Shown in pieces: positions 28,242 through 38,836 of a stretch of DNA of 64,000 nt. A model generated the notes under the pieces. The model did not search any database, was not told where the DNA came from, and saw only the letters and a list, made by a program, of their open reading frames with translations. Origin of the DNA: Cyanobium sp. NS01 (GTDB lineage Bacteria; Cyanobacteriota; Cyanobacteriia; PCC-6307; Cyanobiaceae); assembly GCF_014280235.1 (NCBI RefSeq), contig NZ_CP047940.1:1860001-1924000 (forward strand), in the 5' to 3' direction. A program made the translations under genes and the position numbers. How positions within the stretch are numbered: position 1 is the stretch's first letter; every line of letters starts with the position of its first letter.

Positions 28242-28934
28242 CTAGCCCAGCTTGGTGCAGGCCAGGCGAAGGGCCAGGGCCAGATGGCGCCCCAGGTCAT
28301 GGGAATCGGCAGCGGCGGCGGCAGCGGTGCTGTCCAGGGCCCCGAGCCAGGGCAAGGCCTCCCGGCGACGGCGCTCCGGCTCCCAGGGCAGGCCCCACTG
28401 CACCAGGCCGGCCAGGGGCACCGCTGCCTGGCGCAGCAGGGCGGTCATGGCCGCCGGCAGCCCACTGCGAAGCTGCTCGGCGCCCAGCACCGCCACGGTG
28501 GGCTGGCGCCAGGCTCCCAGGGCCTCGGCCCAGCAACTGCCGTTCTCCAGGCTGAACCCCGGATCGAGCAGCAGCGGCACCAGCACGGGCCCTGGCGCCG
28601 ACCGATCAGATGCCGACTGGTTCATTGGCGACGGATCCATTAGCGACTGATCGAACGGGGGCTCGCCGGCCAGCAGGGCGGCCAGTTCCCCGGCGGGCTC
28701 CCCACAGCCGGGCCCCTCAACCAGGCCCGGTGCGGGGCTCGTGCCCAGACTCGCCCCCAAACCCGTGCCCAGACCAGCCCCCAGCACCCTCGCCAGGGCT
28801 GGAGCCGCCTGCTGCAGCAGGGCGCCCACCGACTCGGGCGGGCCGGCCGCCACCAGCACCAGTCGGGGCGGCAGGGGCGGCAAGCCCAGAGCTGAACCCC
28901 GCTCCCCGGAGTGGAGCGGCTCGGAAAGCGTCAT
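28242..28934 (-). CDS. Conserved hypothetical protein
   Basis: A 230-residue protein with ATG at 28934. The N-terminal part has LVLVAAGPPESVGALLQQAAP, like the first strand and helix of a Rossmann or P-loop domain but without a Walker A motif. A low-complexity Gly/Leu/Thr stretch (GAGLGTGLGASLG) and a Ser/Asp/Met-rich stretch follow, then VLVPLLLDPGFSLENGSCWAEAL and LAGLVQWGLPWEPER. No function recognised. Convergent with the LCP gene (4 bp) and divergent from prs. Confidence 0.6.
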   Translation of the reverse strand: MTLSEPLHSGERGSALGLPPLPPRLVLVAAGPPESVGALLQQAAPALARVLGAGLGTGLGASLGTSPAPGLVEGPGCGEPAGELAALLAGEPPFDQSLMDPSPMNQSASDRSAPGPVLVPLLLDPGFSLENGSCWAEALGAWRQPTVAVLGAEQLRSGLPAAMTALLRQAAVPLAGLVQWGLPWEPERRRREALPWLGALDSTAAAAAADSHDLGRHLALALRLACTKLG

Positions 28935-29003
28935 GGTTGTTTGCAGTTGTGCGGACCGGCTCGCTTCTACCATCAGACTTGAGCCGACGCGTCTGCGCCC
29001 GCC

Positions 29004-30011
29004 GTGACCAGTTTTCTCACCGCTGATCGGCTGGCACAGGAGCGCACCGCCACCGAAGCCGCCCACGACACCAGGCGGCTGCGCCTGTTCAGTGGCACCT
29101 CCAACCACGACCTGGCCCGGGAGATCGGCGCCTATCTCGGCGTGCCGGACGGTCCGCGGGTGATCAAGCGCTTCGCCGACGGCGAGACCTACATCCAGAT
29201 CCAGGAGTCGATCCGCGGCTGCGACGTGTTCCTGGTGCAGCCCACCTGCGCCCCGGTGAACGACCACCTGATGGAGCTGCTGATCATGGTGGATGCCTGC
29301 AAACGGGCCTCGGCCCGGCAGGTCACCGCCGTGATCCCCTACTACGGCTACGCCCGCGCCGACCGCAAGACCGCCGGCCGCGAATCGATCACCGCCAAGC
29401 TGGTGGCCAACCTGCTCACCAAGAGCGGCGTGGACCGGGTGCTGGCCATGGATCTGCACTCCTCCCAGATCCAGGGCTACTTCGACATCCCCTGCGACCA
29501 CATCTACGGCTCGCCGGTGCTGGTGGACTACCTGCGCACCCGCCATCTCGACGAGATGGTGGTGGTGTCGCCGGACGTGGGCGGCGTGGCTCGGGCCCGG
29601 GCCTTCGCCAAGCAGATGGACGACGCCCCCCTGGCGATCATCGACAAGCGCCGCGCCGCCCACAACGTGGCGGAGAGTCTCACCGTGATCGGCGATGTGG
29701 CCGGCAAGACCGCCGTGCTGATCGACGACATGATCGACACCGGCGGCACGATCGCCCAGGGCGCCCGGCTGCTGCGCCGCAACGGGGCTGCCCGGGTGTT
29801 CTGCTGCGCCACTCACGCCGTCTTCTCCCCCCCCGCCGTGGAGCGGCTCTCCGAGCCTGGCCTGTTTGAGGAGGTGGTGGTGACCAACAGCATCCCCCTG
29901 GCCGAGGAGCGCCACTTCCCCCAGCTCCGGGTGCTATCGGTAGCCAACATGCTGGGCGAGGCGATTTGGCGCATCCACGAAGAAAGCTCCGTGAGCTCGA
30001 TGTTCCGCTGA
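29004..30011 (+). CDS. prs: Ribose-phosphate pyrophosphokinase
   Basis: A 335-residue class I PRPP synthetase, which makes PRPP from ribose-5-phosphate and ATP for nucleotide, His and Trp synthesis. Conserved: RLFSGTSNHDLAREIGAYLG, FADGETYIQI, PYYGYARADRK, AMDLHSSQIQGYFDIP, the flexible loop DKRRAAHNVAES and the PRPP loop IDDMIDTGGTI. GTG start at 29004. Confidence 0.97.
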   Translation: MTSFLTADRLAQERTATEAAHDTRRLRLFSGTSNHDLAREIGAYLGVPDGPRVIKRFADGETYIQIQESIRGCDVFLVQPTCAPVNDHLMELLIMVDACKRASARQVTAVIPYYGYARADRKTAGRESITAKLVANLLTKSGVDRVLAMDLHSSQIQGYFDIPCDHIYGSPVLVDYLRTRHLDEMVVVSPDVGGVARARAFAKQMDDAPLAIIDKRRAAHNVAESLTVIGDVAGKTAVLIDDMIDTGGTIAQGARLLRRNGAARVFCCATHAVFSPPAVERLSEPGLFEEVVVTNSIPLAEERHFPQLRVLSVANMLGEAIWRIHEESSVSSMFR

Positions 30012-30022
30012 CCACTCCTGCC

Positions 30023-31240
30023 GTGGCCCCGCCGCCCCTGAAGCGAGGCAGCCGGCTCAAGGCCCTGCTGCCGGTGAGCCTCAACGTGCTGCTCGCCGCG
30101 GTGGTGGGCCTGCCGATCGGAGCGGCGGCCCGCAGCGCCACGCCCCAGCCTCGCCGTATCGGCGTGTGGCTCACCAACAGCCCCAGCACCCTCTACTACG
30201 ACGGCGCACGCATCGATCGGGCCGTGGACGATCTGGCCAGGAGTGGCTTCACCACCCTCTACCCGAACGTCTGGAGCAGGGGCACCACGTTCCACCGCTC
30301 GCGCCACGCGCCGATGGAACCGGCCCTGGCCAAGGCCAACCCCAACCTCGATCCGATCTGCCGGCTCACCCGCAGCGCCCGGCGGCGCGGCATGGAGGTG
30401 ATCCCCTGGTTCGAGTACGGCCTGATGGAGCCGGCCAGCGCGGCCATCGTGCGGGAGCGGCCGGAATGGGTGCTGCAGCGCCGCGACGGCAGCACGGGCG
30501 TGGAGATGCACGGCACCACCATGGTGTGGCTGAACCCGGCCCACCCGGGAGTGCGCCAGCGCTTTCTCGGCCTGATCACCGAGATCGTGCAGCGCTGTGA
30601 CGTGGATGGCATCCAGCTCGACGACCACTTCGCCTGGCCGGTGGAGCTCGGCTACGACCCCTACACCCGCCAGCTCTACCGGGCCGAGAAGGGGGTGGAG
30701 CCGCCCGCCAACCACACCGACCGCTTCTGGATGAAGTGGCGCCGCCAGCAGCTCACCAGCCTGCTGCGGGAGCTGCGGCAGCAACTGAATGAGCTGGATG
30801 CCAGCTCGGGCCGCGGCCGGCTGGGTCAACCGCCTGAGCGGGTGATCAGCCTCTCGCCCGGTCCGTTCCGCTTCGCCTACAACCGCTGGCTGCAGGACTG
30901 GGAGCTTTGGTCGGTGGGCGAGCTGGTGGACGACCTGATCGTGCAGAACTACGCCTACTCGGTGCGGGGCTTCGCCAAGGATCTCGACCAACCGGCCCTG
31001 GTGAAGGCCAAGGAGTGGGGCATGCCTGTGGAGATCGGCATCCTGGCGGGCTTCGGCGGCCGCACCCCCAACATGACCACCCTGCGGGAGAAGGTGAAAC
31101 TGGCCACCGCCAGGGGCCACGGGGTGATCTACTTCTATTGGGAGGGGCTGTGGGGCGTCCACGCCGGCCCGGAGGGCGGCGCCTCCCGCAAGGCGGCTTT
31201 CCGCAAGCTGCACGAGGAGGTGAACCGCAGCGGCCGCTGA
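30023..31240 (+). CDS. Secreted glycoside-hydrolase-like protein (GHL10 / DUF187 family)
   Basis: A 405-residue protein with an N-terminal signal or anchor helix (LKALLPVSLNVLLAAVVGLP) and a TIM-barrel GHL10 domain: RRIGVWLTNSPSTLYYD, GFTTLYPNVWSRG, VIPWFEYGLM, the probable catalytic acid region DGIQLDDHFAWP, and VIYFYWEGLWG near the end. Probably acts on cell-wall or surface polysaccharide outside the cytoplasm. GTG at 30023, 11 bp after prs, is preferred to a TTG inside prs. Confidence 0.82.
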   Translation: MAPPPLKRGSRLKALLPVSLNVLLAAVVGLPIGAAARSATPQPRRIGVWLTNSPSTLYYDGARIDRAVDDLARSGFTTLYPNVWSRGTTFHRSRHAPMEPALAKANPNLDPICRLTRSARRRGMEVIPWFEYGLMEPASAAIVRERPEWVLQRRDGSTGVEMHGTTMVWLNPAHPGVRQRFLGLITEIVQRCDVDGIQLDDHFAWPVELGYDPYTRQLYRAEKGVEPPANHTDRFWMKWRRQQLTSLLRELRQQLNELDASSGRGRLGQPPERVISLSPGPFRFAYNRWLQDWELWSVGELVDDLIVQNYAYSVRGFAKDLDQPALVKAKEWGMPVEIGILAGFGGRTPNMTTLREKVKLATARGHGVIYFYWEGLWGVHAGPEGGASRKAAFRKLHEEVNRSGR

Positions 31241-31275
31241 TCAGTGCGGCAGGAGCCAGAAGCGGCTCAGCCAGC

Positions 31276-33972
31276 TCAGGCCGCTCCCAGGCACTGCTCC
31301 ACCACCTCGCGGCTGTTGGTGGACAGCTCTGACGCCGCCAGGCTCTCGAGGGCCTGGCGCATCTGGCCGCCACGGCCGGGGCCATAGCTCTGCCAGCGGC
31401 TGAACACCTTGGCCAGGCGCGAGGCGGTGATCGGGTTGCGGCGGTCGAGGGCCGCGATCTGGCTGGCCATGAAGCGGTAGCCGCTGCCATCGGCAGCATG
31501 GAACACGGGCGGGTTGCCGGCCAGGCCACCGAGCACCGCCCGCACGGAGTTGGGGGCCGCCGGATCGAAGCGAGGGTGCTGCAGCAGCCGTTGCACCCGC
31601 TCCAGACCATCGGCGAAGGGGGCCGAGGCCTCCAGGGCAAACCAGGCATCCAGGATCACGGGCCTGGACTGCCAGCGCTGGTAGAAGGCATCGACCGCCT
31701 CCTGCCGCTCGGGAATCTCCCGGGCCTGCAGGGCCCGCAGGCCGGCCCGCGCCAGGGTCATCGAGGGGCCATCCACGGCCGCCCGGGCCGCGGCGATCAC
31801 CGCCGCATCCCCGGCCGCAGCACGCCAGCTCCAGATAGTGCCGGTGAGCATCCGGGCACCGCTGCCGTCCGGCCAGTCCAGACTCCACTGCGGTGTGCAA
31901 CGCTCCAGGGCTGCCTGCAGGGGCGCCGCCAGGGCCGCCCCGAACAGGGCCCTCAGGGCCTCCAGGGCCGCAAACAGGGCCGGGGAGTCCGGCTCGCCGG
32001 GGCCATCCTCGAGCTCCGCCAGCCCCGGCAGGGCCAGCAGCATGGCGCGGCTGGCCTCCGAAAGCCGCGGGTCGTGCAGGATGCGGGCAAAGGCCGTGAT
32101 CAGGGCATCCTCCAGACCCCCATCCGGCTGGCCAGCGGCCCGGGCGAGCACGGCCTGGCGCAGCAGCCCCTGGCCGGCATCCCAGCGGGCGAAGGCCTCA
32201 CTGTCGTGGGCCAGCAGGTGCACGAGCTCGCTGCTGGGGCGGCCGATCTCCAGCTTCAGCGGCGCCGAGAACTGACGCAGCAGCGACAGGGCAGGGGGGT
32301 GGGCCTGGCGGGGCAGGCCCACCAGACGCAGCCGCTGCTCCTCGGCCTCCACCACCAGCAGGCGGGTGCCCTGCCCCCAGCTGAGGGGCCGCTGGGCCGC
32401 AGCCGCCGTGGCCTCGTCTTCCCCTTGCAGCCGCACGGTCAGGGGCTCCCCGGCCTGATCGATCAGGCCCAGGGCCAGGGGAATCACCAGGGGCTGCTTG
32501 TCGGGCTGGCCAGGGGTGGGGGGAGTGTGCTGCCGGATCACCAGTTCCAGCTCGCCCCGCTCGCCGTCCCAGTGGCGGTGGATCTGCAGCACCGGCGTGC
32601 CGGCCTGGTGATACCAACGCCTGAACTGATCCACATCGAAACGGGCCGCCTCCGGGGTACCCGCGGCCCAGGCGGCTTCGGCGGCATCCTGCATGGCCTG
32701 CACGAAGTCGTCACAGGTGGCGGCGGAGCCGTCGTGGCGGCTCACGTAGAGCGCCATTCCCTGCAGGAACGTCTCCTCACCCAGCAGGGTGTGGAGCGCC
32801 CGGATCACCTCCGCGCCCTTCTCATAGATGGTGGTGGTGTAGAAGTTATCGATGGCCTGGTAGGCATCGGGCTGCACCGGATGGGCCGTGGGGCCGGCAT
32901 CTTCTCGAAACTGGGTGTTGCGCAGCATCGACACGTTTTCGATGCGATTGAGGGCCGCGCCGTGCAGATCAGCGCTGAAGCTCTGGTCCCGGAACACCGT
33001 GAGGCCCTCCTTCAAGGAGAGCTGGAACCAGTCGCGGCAGGTGATGCGATTGCCCGTCCAGTTATGGAAATATTCATGGGCCACCACACTTTCGATTCGC
33101 TCAAGCTCGCCATCCGTGGCCGTTTCCTGATCCGCCAGCACCAACTTGGAGTTGAAGATGTTGAGGCTCTTGTTCTCCATGGCGCCCATGTTGAAGTGAC
33201 GCACCGCCACGATGTTGAACTCATCGAGGTCGTACTCGAGCCCATAGCGCTGCTCATCCCAGGCCATCGCCCGCTTCAGGGAGGCCATGGCATGGGCCGT
33301 GAAGGGGCTGTCGCCCGCCTCCACATGCAGCCGCAGTTGCACCGTGCGGCCACTGGCGGTGGTGAAGCACTCGCGCACCTCCTCCAGCTGGCCCGCCACC
33401 AGGGCAAACAGGTAGGAGGGCTTGGGGAAGGGGTCGTCCCAGATGGCGTAATGGCGCCCGGGCTCGCCCGCCAGCGCGCCGCTCTCCACGCAGTTGCCAT
33501 TGGAGAGCAGCACCGGGCAGGCCAGCCGATCGGCCTCGATCCGCACCTGGAAGCGGCTGAGCAGATCGGGGCGGTCGGGGTGATAAGTGATGCGGCGGAA
33601 CCCCTCGGCCTCGCACTGCGTTGTGAACAGGCCACTGCTCACATAGAGCCCCTCCAGGGTGGTGTTGTGCTCGGGATGGATCCGCACCAGGCTGCGCAGC
33701 ACGAAGGGGCGCTGGGGCGGTTGCCGCAGCACCAGGCCGTCGTCCAGAAGCCCATAGGCCGACGCCTCCAGCGGTTCGGCGTCGAGCTGGAGCTCCAGCA
33801 GCTCCAGGTCCAGGCCGCGCAGCTCCAGCGGCCCCGGCTCTGCGGCGGGGTTGGGCCGCAGCGCCAGGCGGGCCTCCACCTCGGTGTGGTCGTCGAACAG
33901 CCGCACCGTCAGGTCGGTGCGGTCCAGCTGGCAGGGGGCGGGGCGGTAGTCGCAACGGTGCACCGTGGCCAT
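31276..33972 (-). CDS. pepN: Aminopeptidase N (M1 zinc metallopeptidase)
   Basis: An 898-residue M1 aminopeptidase. The exopeptidase motif GAMEN is in HFNMGAMENKSLNIFN (near residue 262) and the zinc motif HExxH in VVAHEYFHNWTGNR (near 295), with the third ligand Glu in SLKEGLTVFRDQ. The long alpha-helical C-terminal domain matches the E. coli type. ATG at 33972; longer open sequence upstream overlaps the next gene. Downstream end of a three-gene minus-strand run with the secreted protein and the CpcS-like lyase. Confidence 0.96.
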   Translation of the reverse strand: MATVHRCDYRPAPCQLDRTDLTVRLFDDHTEVEARLALRPNPAAEPGPLELRGLDLELLELQLDAEPLEASAYGLLDDGLVLRQPPQRPFVLRSLVRIHPEHNTTLEGLYVSSGLFTTQCEAEGFRRITYHPDRPDLLSRFQVRIEADRLACPVLLSNGNCVESGALAGEPGRHYAIWDDPFPKPSYLFALVAGQLEEVRECFTTASGRTVQLRLHVEAGDSPFTAHAMASLKRAMAWDEQRYGLEYDLDEFNIVAVRHFNMGAMENKSLNIFNSKLVLADQETATDGELERIESVVAHEYFHNWTGNRITCRDWFQLSLKEGLTVFRDQSFSADLHGAALNRIENVSMLRNTQFREDAGPTAHPVQPDAYQAIDNFYTTTIYEKGAEVIRALHTLLGEETFLQGMALYVSRHDGSAATCDDFVQAMQDAAEAAWAAGTPEAARFDVDQFRRWYHQAGTPVLQIHRHWDGERGELELVIRQHTPPTPGQPDKQPLVIPLALGLIDQAGEPLTVRLQGEDEATAAAAQRPLSWGQGTRLLVVEAEEQRLRLVGLPRQAHPPALSLLRQFSAPLKLEIGRPSSELVHLLAHDSEAFARWDAGQGLLRQAVLARAAGQPDGGLEDALITAFARILHDPRLSEASRAMLLALPGLAELEDGPGEPDSPALFAALEALRALFGAALAAPLQAALERCTPQWSLDWPDGSGARMLTGTIWSWRAAAGDAAVIAAARAAVDGPSMTLARAGLRALQAREIPERQEAVDAFYQRWQSRPVILDAWFALEASAPFADGLERVQRLLQHPRFDPAAPNSVRAVLGGLAGNPPVFHAADGSGYRFMASQIAALDRRNPITASRLAKVFSRWQSYGPGRGGQMRQALESLAASELSTNSREVVEQCLGAA

Positions 33973-34009
33973 GAAACCGGGAGACGGGGGGACAGGGAGG
34001 AGCTGGGGA

Positions 34010-34468
34010 TCAGTTGGCGGCGTCGCCGGGAGGGAGGGTCGCCGGCTGGGGCGGCGGCGGAATCGCCTCCGATCCGGTGACCCGCTGCACGGCCGCCTCC
34101 ACATCACGGCGCACCGACTCGGGCAACTGGTCGGGACAGACCTCAGCAGCCCCCAGCACAGCCGAGTTGATCGAGCCCCGGCGCAGCTCATCAAGGCTGA
34201 GGGGCTGACCGCCCAGCTGCTCAATGGCACTGTCGTGCTCACCCCGGATCACCCGGGCGATCGTCTCGCCGGCAATCACCACGGCCTTGTCGAAGGGCAC
34301 CTCTGCCACCAGTGCCACGCAGACGTTGAGCGCCGCGATGCGGGTGTAGAGCAGCATATCGGCCTCGGTGGCCGCAGCGGCCTGAAGCGGACGGGGCGAG
34401 GCCAGCAGCGCCAGCAGCGGCAGGGCCAGCAGCCCGGCGCGGCCCGATCGGCAACCCACAAGCAGCAC
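34010..34468 (-). CDS. Small exported protein of unknown function
   Basis: A 152-residue protein with a clear signal peptide (GLLALPLLALLASPRPLQA then AAA), followed by a helical domain TEADMLLYTRIAALNVCVAL, an RVIRG segment and two cysteines (NVCVAL and AAEVCPDQL) that could form a disulfide. It ends in a Pro-rich tail. Probably periplasmic. GTG start at 34468 is one of several options. It sits 37 bp upstream of pepN. No family function known to me. Confidence 0.65.
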   Translation of the reverse strand: MLLVGCRSGRAGLLALPLLALLASPRPLQAAAATEADMLLYTRIAALNVCVALVAEVPFDKAVVIAGETIARVIRGEHDSAIEQLGGQPLSLDELRRGSINSAVLGAAEVCPDQLPESVRRDVEAAVQRVTGSEAIPPPPQPATLPPGDAAN

Positions 34469-34533
34469 GCACTGAGAATCAACCCATGCTGCATCACCGC
34501 TGCGGCCAGGGTCCTCAGATCTTCGGCGGCGTC

Positions 34534-35076
34534 TCAGCTCTGCAGCAGCTCCCCGGCCGGCTCCAGGTGCAGCTCATGGTGGTTTTCAGCGATCTCCAGG
34601 GCCCCATGACGCCAGGAGTAGATGGAGCGTGAGCGGTAGCGGTCCTGGTCCACGAGGCGAATGTGCTCGAGGATGGTCCAATCGCCATAGTGCGACGTGA
34701 AGATCAGCTCGTGCTCATCCACCTGGCGGATCTGGCTGGCGGCTGAACTCTGCTCCGCCGCACTCTCCTGCAGGTAGCCACTGCTGCGCTGCAGCTGGTG
34801 GCCACAGAGCACGGCCTCCATGCTGCCGGTGCGGGGGTACTGGGGCTTGCGCTCAAAGAAATCGAACTCCTTCTCCGGCCACCAGGTGAAGCGGTAGGCC
34901 GCATCCCCATCCAGAGGCGAATCAAAGGCCTGCACCCGCAGCATCATCTCCACCAGCAGGGTTTCGCCATCCGCGAAGAAATACACCCGGCGCGACTTCC
35001 AGAGTCCGAGATTGCGGGCAAACCAACGCTTCAGGTTGCTGTCCAGCTGGATGCGGGGCGGCGGGGTGCTCGGCAT
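34534..35076 (-). CDS. CpcS/CpeS-like phycobiliprotein lyase family protein
   Basis: A 180-residue protein with the lipocalin-like order of CpcS-type lyases, which attach bilins to phycobiliprotein cysteines: an early helix LKRWFARNLGLWKSRRVYFF, beta-strands EMMLRVQAFDSP and YRFTWWPEKEFDFFE, then SQIRQVDEHELIFTSHYGDW, ILEHIRLVDQDRYRSRSIYS and AENHHELHLEP. Which bilin or subunit it serves is undecidable, and some relatives have no shown lyase activity. ATG at 35076; a longer frame upstream runs opposite sasA. Confidence 0.6.
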   Translation of the reverse strand: MPSTPPPRIQLDSNLKRWFARNLGLWKSRRVYFFADGETLLVEMMLRVQAFDSPLDGDAAYRFTWWPEKEFDFFERKPQYPRTGSMEAVLCGHQLQRSSGYLQESAAEQSSAASQIRQVDEHELIFTSHYGDWTILEHIRLVDQDRYRSRSIYSWRHGALEIAENHHELHLEPAGELLQS

Positions 35077-35233
35077 GGGTTCGGTGGCTCCGGAGGAGGC
35101 TCTCCAGCAAGGGGAATGGCTGTGGCGTCCTGGGCACGGACCTTGAACCCAGGAGGTGCCAACACGCGGCGGGCCCTGTCCTTGTCCTAGCCACGCTGAG
35201 CCGCCCCCGCCCAGACGCCATAACGTGGGAGCT

Positions 35234-36421
35234 GTGAACGAGGACTCCACGAGCACGGCCACGGGCGCGGGCACGACCACAGGCGCGAGCGCGGCCCAGG
35301 TCGGCCCCCAGGTGCTGAACCTGCTGCTTGTGGCCACCGGCCAGCAGCTGGCCAGTGCCGATCTGCGGGCCCTGCTGCAGGTGCTCAAACGCGACGATCT
35401 GGGCTTCGAGGTGAAGCTGGAGATCGCTGATCCGCGCCGGCAGCCGCAACTGCTGGAGCTGCACCGGCTGCTCGCCACCCCGGCCCTGGTGAAGCTCTCC
35501 CCCGCGCCCCGCCAGGTGTTTGCCGGCAGTCCGATCAGCCCGCGGCTGCAGAGCTGGCTGCCGCGCTGGCAGCAGCTGGCCGTGGTCAACGACCTCGGCA
35601 TCAACCGCGGCAGCCTCGATCTCGAGGCCAGCCGCTCGCGGCGGGAGCTGCAACTGGAGGACCAGCTGCTGGTGATGCGCCAGGAGAACGAAACCCTGAT
35701 CGAGCGCCTGGGCATCCAGGAACGGCTGCTGCGGATGGTCGCCCATGAACTCCGCACCCCCCTCACCGCCGCCAAGCTGGCCCTGCAGAGCCACCAGCTC
35801 GGCCAGATCGATGAGCGCCGCTACCAGGAGGTGGTGCGCCGCCGTCTCGATGACATCGAGGCCCTCTCCAAGGATCTGCTGGAGGTGGGCACCACCCGCT
35901 GGGAGGCCCTGTTCAACCCCAAGCGCCTGAGCCTCGGCAAGCTGGCCGCCGAGGCCATCCTCGAACTCGAGAAGCTCTGGGTGGGCAAGGCGCTGCGGCT
36001 GATCACCGACATCCCGGCCGACCTGCCGGACGTCTACGGCGACGAGCGGCGGCTGCACCAGGTTCTGCTCAACCTGCTGGAAAACGCCTTCAAGTTCACC
36101 CCCTCGGGCGGGGAGGTGAGGCTCACCCTGCTGCACCGCACCGAGCAGTGGCTGGAGGTGAGCGTGGGAGACAGCGGCCCGGGGATACCCGCCGCCCAGC
36201 AGAAGCAGATCTTTCTCGACCGGGTGCGGTTGCCGCAGACCGCCGACACCACCTCCGGCTATGGCGTCGGCCTGTCGGTGTGCCGCCGCATCGCCGAGGT
36301 CCACGGCGGCCGCATCTGGGTGGTGTCGGAGCCGGGGGAGGGGGCCTGCTTCCACGTGACCGTGCCGGTCTGGAGCGGGCAGGACCAACCTGCCTTGACG
36401 AAGGGTCACCCTGGCCCGTAG
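35234..36421 (+). CDS. sasA: Circadian output histidine kinase SasA
   Basis: A 395-residue kinase. The N-terminal ~100 residues form a KaiB-like thioredoxin sensor ([20 protein letters not shown]), which docks on KaiC. HisKA carries the phospho-His in [18 protein letters not shown], and the HATPase domain has [22 protein letters not shown] and [18 protein letters not shown]. It phosphorylates RpaA to drive clock-controlled transcription. GTG at 35234 chosen; earlier in-frame codons lack family resemblance. Divergent from the CpcS-like gene. Confidence 0.95.
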   Translation: MNEDSTSTATGAGTTTGASAAQVGPQVLNLLLVATGQQLASADLRALLQVLKRDDLGFEVKLEIADPRRQPQLLELHRLLATPALVKLSPAPRQVFAGSPISPRLQSWLPRWQQLAVVNDLGINRGSLDLEASRSRRELQLEDQLLVMRQENETLIERLGIQERLLRMVAHELRTPLTAAKLALQSHQLGQIDERRYQEVVRRRLDDIEALSKDLLEVGTTRWEALFNPKRLSLGKLAAEAILELEKLWVGKALRLITDIPADLPDVYGDERRLHQVLLNLLENAFKFTPSGGEVRLTLLHRTEQWLEVSVGDSGPGIPAAQQKQIFLDRVRLPQTADTTSGYGVGLSVCRRIAEVHGGRIWVVSEPGEGACFHVTVPVWSGQDQPALTKGHPGP

Positions 36422-36424
36422 CTT
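36395..36424 (+). promoter_or_regulatory. Possible promoter for tRNA-Glu
   Basis: TTGACG (36395-36400), 18 bp, then TAGCTT (36419-36424) lies over the sasA stop, about 58 bp upstream of the tRNA. The -35 is good and the -10 only partial. Confidence 0.35.
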
Positions 36425-36482
36425 CCTTCCATCAGCACTGCGGTTCAGAAATCAGTTCTGCCGTTGTTTCTGCTGTGGCCTC

Positions 36483-36555
36483 GCCCCCATCGTCTAGAGG
36501 CCTAGGACACCTCCCTTTCACGGAGGCGACAGGGGTTCGAATCCCCTTGGGGGTA
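36483..36555 (+). tRNA. trnE: tRNA-Glu (anticodon UUC)
   Basis: A 73-nt cloverleaf. Acceptor stem GCCCCCA (36483-36489) pairs with TGGGGGT (36548-36554), with a G-U first pair and discriminator A at 36555. The anticodon stem CCTCC/GGAGG encloses CTTTCAC, anticodon TTC at 36517-36519. The T arm has GGTTCGAATCC. The 3' CCA is not encoded. In cyanobacteria this tRNA also feeds the C5 route to haem, chlorophyll and bilins. Confidence 0.97.
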
Positions 36556-36804
36556 TTCATTCATGCTGCCGGGCAGCGTGGAAGGTTGTGGGCTTGGGGA
36601 TCGGAGTTTGAGCCAGGATGGTTCAACCCATCCCATAGAACTACAGCCCTTGGTTTGGCTTTGGGCTGCTTCAAGTCTGTCCAGCTCAGGTATGGCTGCA
36701 TCGATTCCAACCCGATCGGGAGACACCGGATGGATCTCGGGGCCGGTTGATCACCCCAGGGGTGACTCCCGCTGATGCGTTACTCCCGGCTCTGATCAGA
36801 ACAC
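36556..36804. other. Gap after tRNA-Glu with two hairpin-forming repeats
   Basis: No convincing gene in these 249 bp. Two stem-loops are visible: GGATGG and CCATCC flanking a short loop near 36617-36635, and the 15-bp palindrome TCACCCCAGGGGTGA at 36751-36765. Neither is followed by a T-run, so they are not obvious terminators. A short open frame at 36563-36775 has no protein-like features. Confidence 0.45.
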
Positions 36805-38715
<1,911 letters not shown>

Positions 38716-38722
38716 CCCAGCT

Positions 38723-38746
38723 GCCCGCCAGCAGGCGGGCTTTTTT
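38723..38746 (+). terminator. Rho-independent terminator after petH
   Basis: A perfect 7-bp stem GCCCGCC / GGCGGGC with an AGCA loop is followed by six T. It starts 8 bp after the petH stop. Confidence 0.92.
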
Positions 38747-38836
38747 CTTGTTCGCTCACAGAGCGGATCACAAAGGCTCCGCTGGGCTGGGCTTTGCCGC
38801 TGGCGCCGTTAAACCAGAGGGATCACTGGGTGCTCC

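Noticed and set aside
31498-34080. An 860-codon plus-strand frame opposite pepN
   Set aside because: Shadow of pepN; composition typical of complementary GC-rich codons.
36563-36775. 70-codon frame after tRNA-Glu
   Set aside because: No conserved features; probably chance in non-coding DNA.
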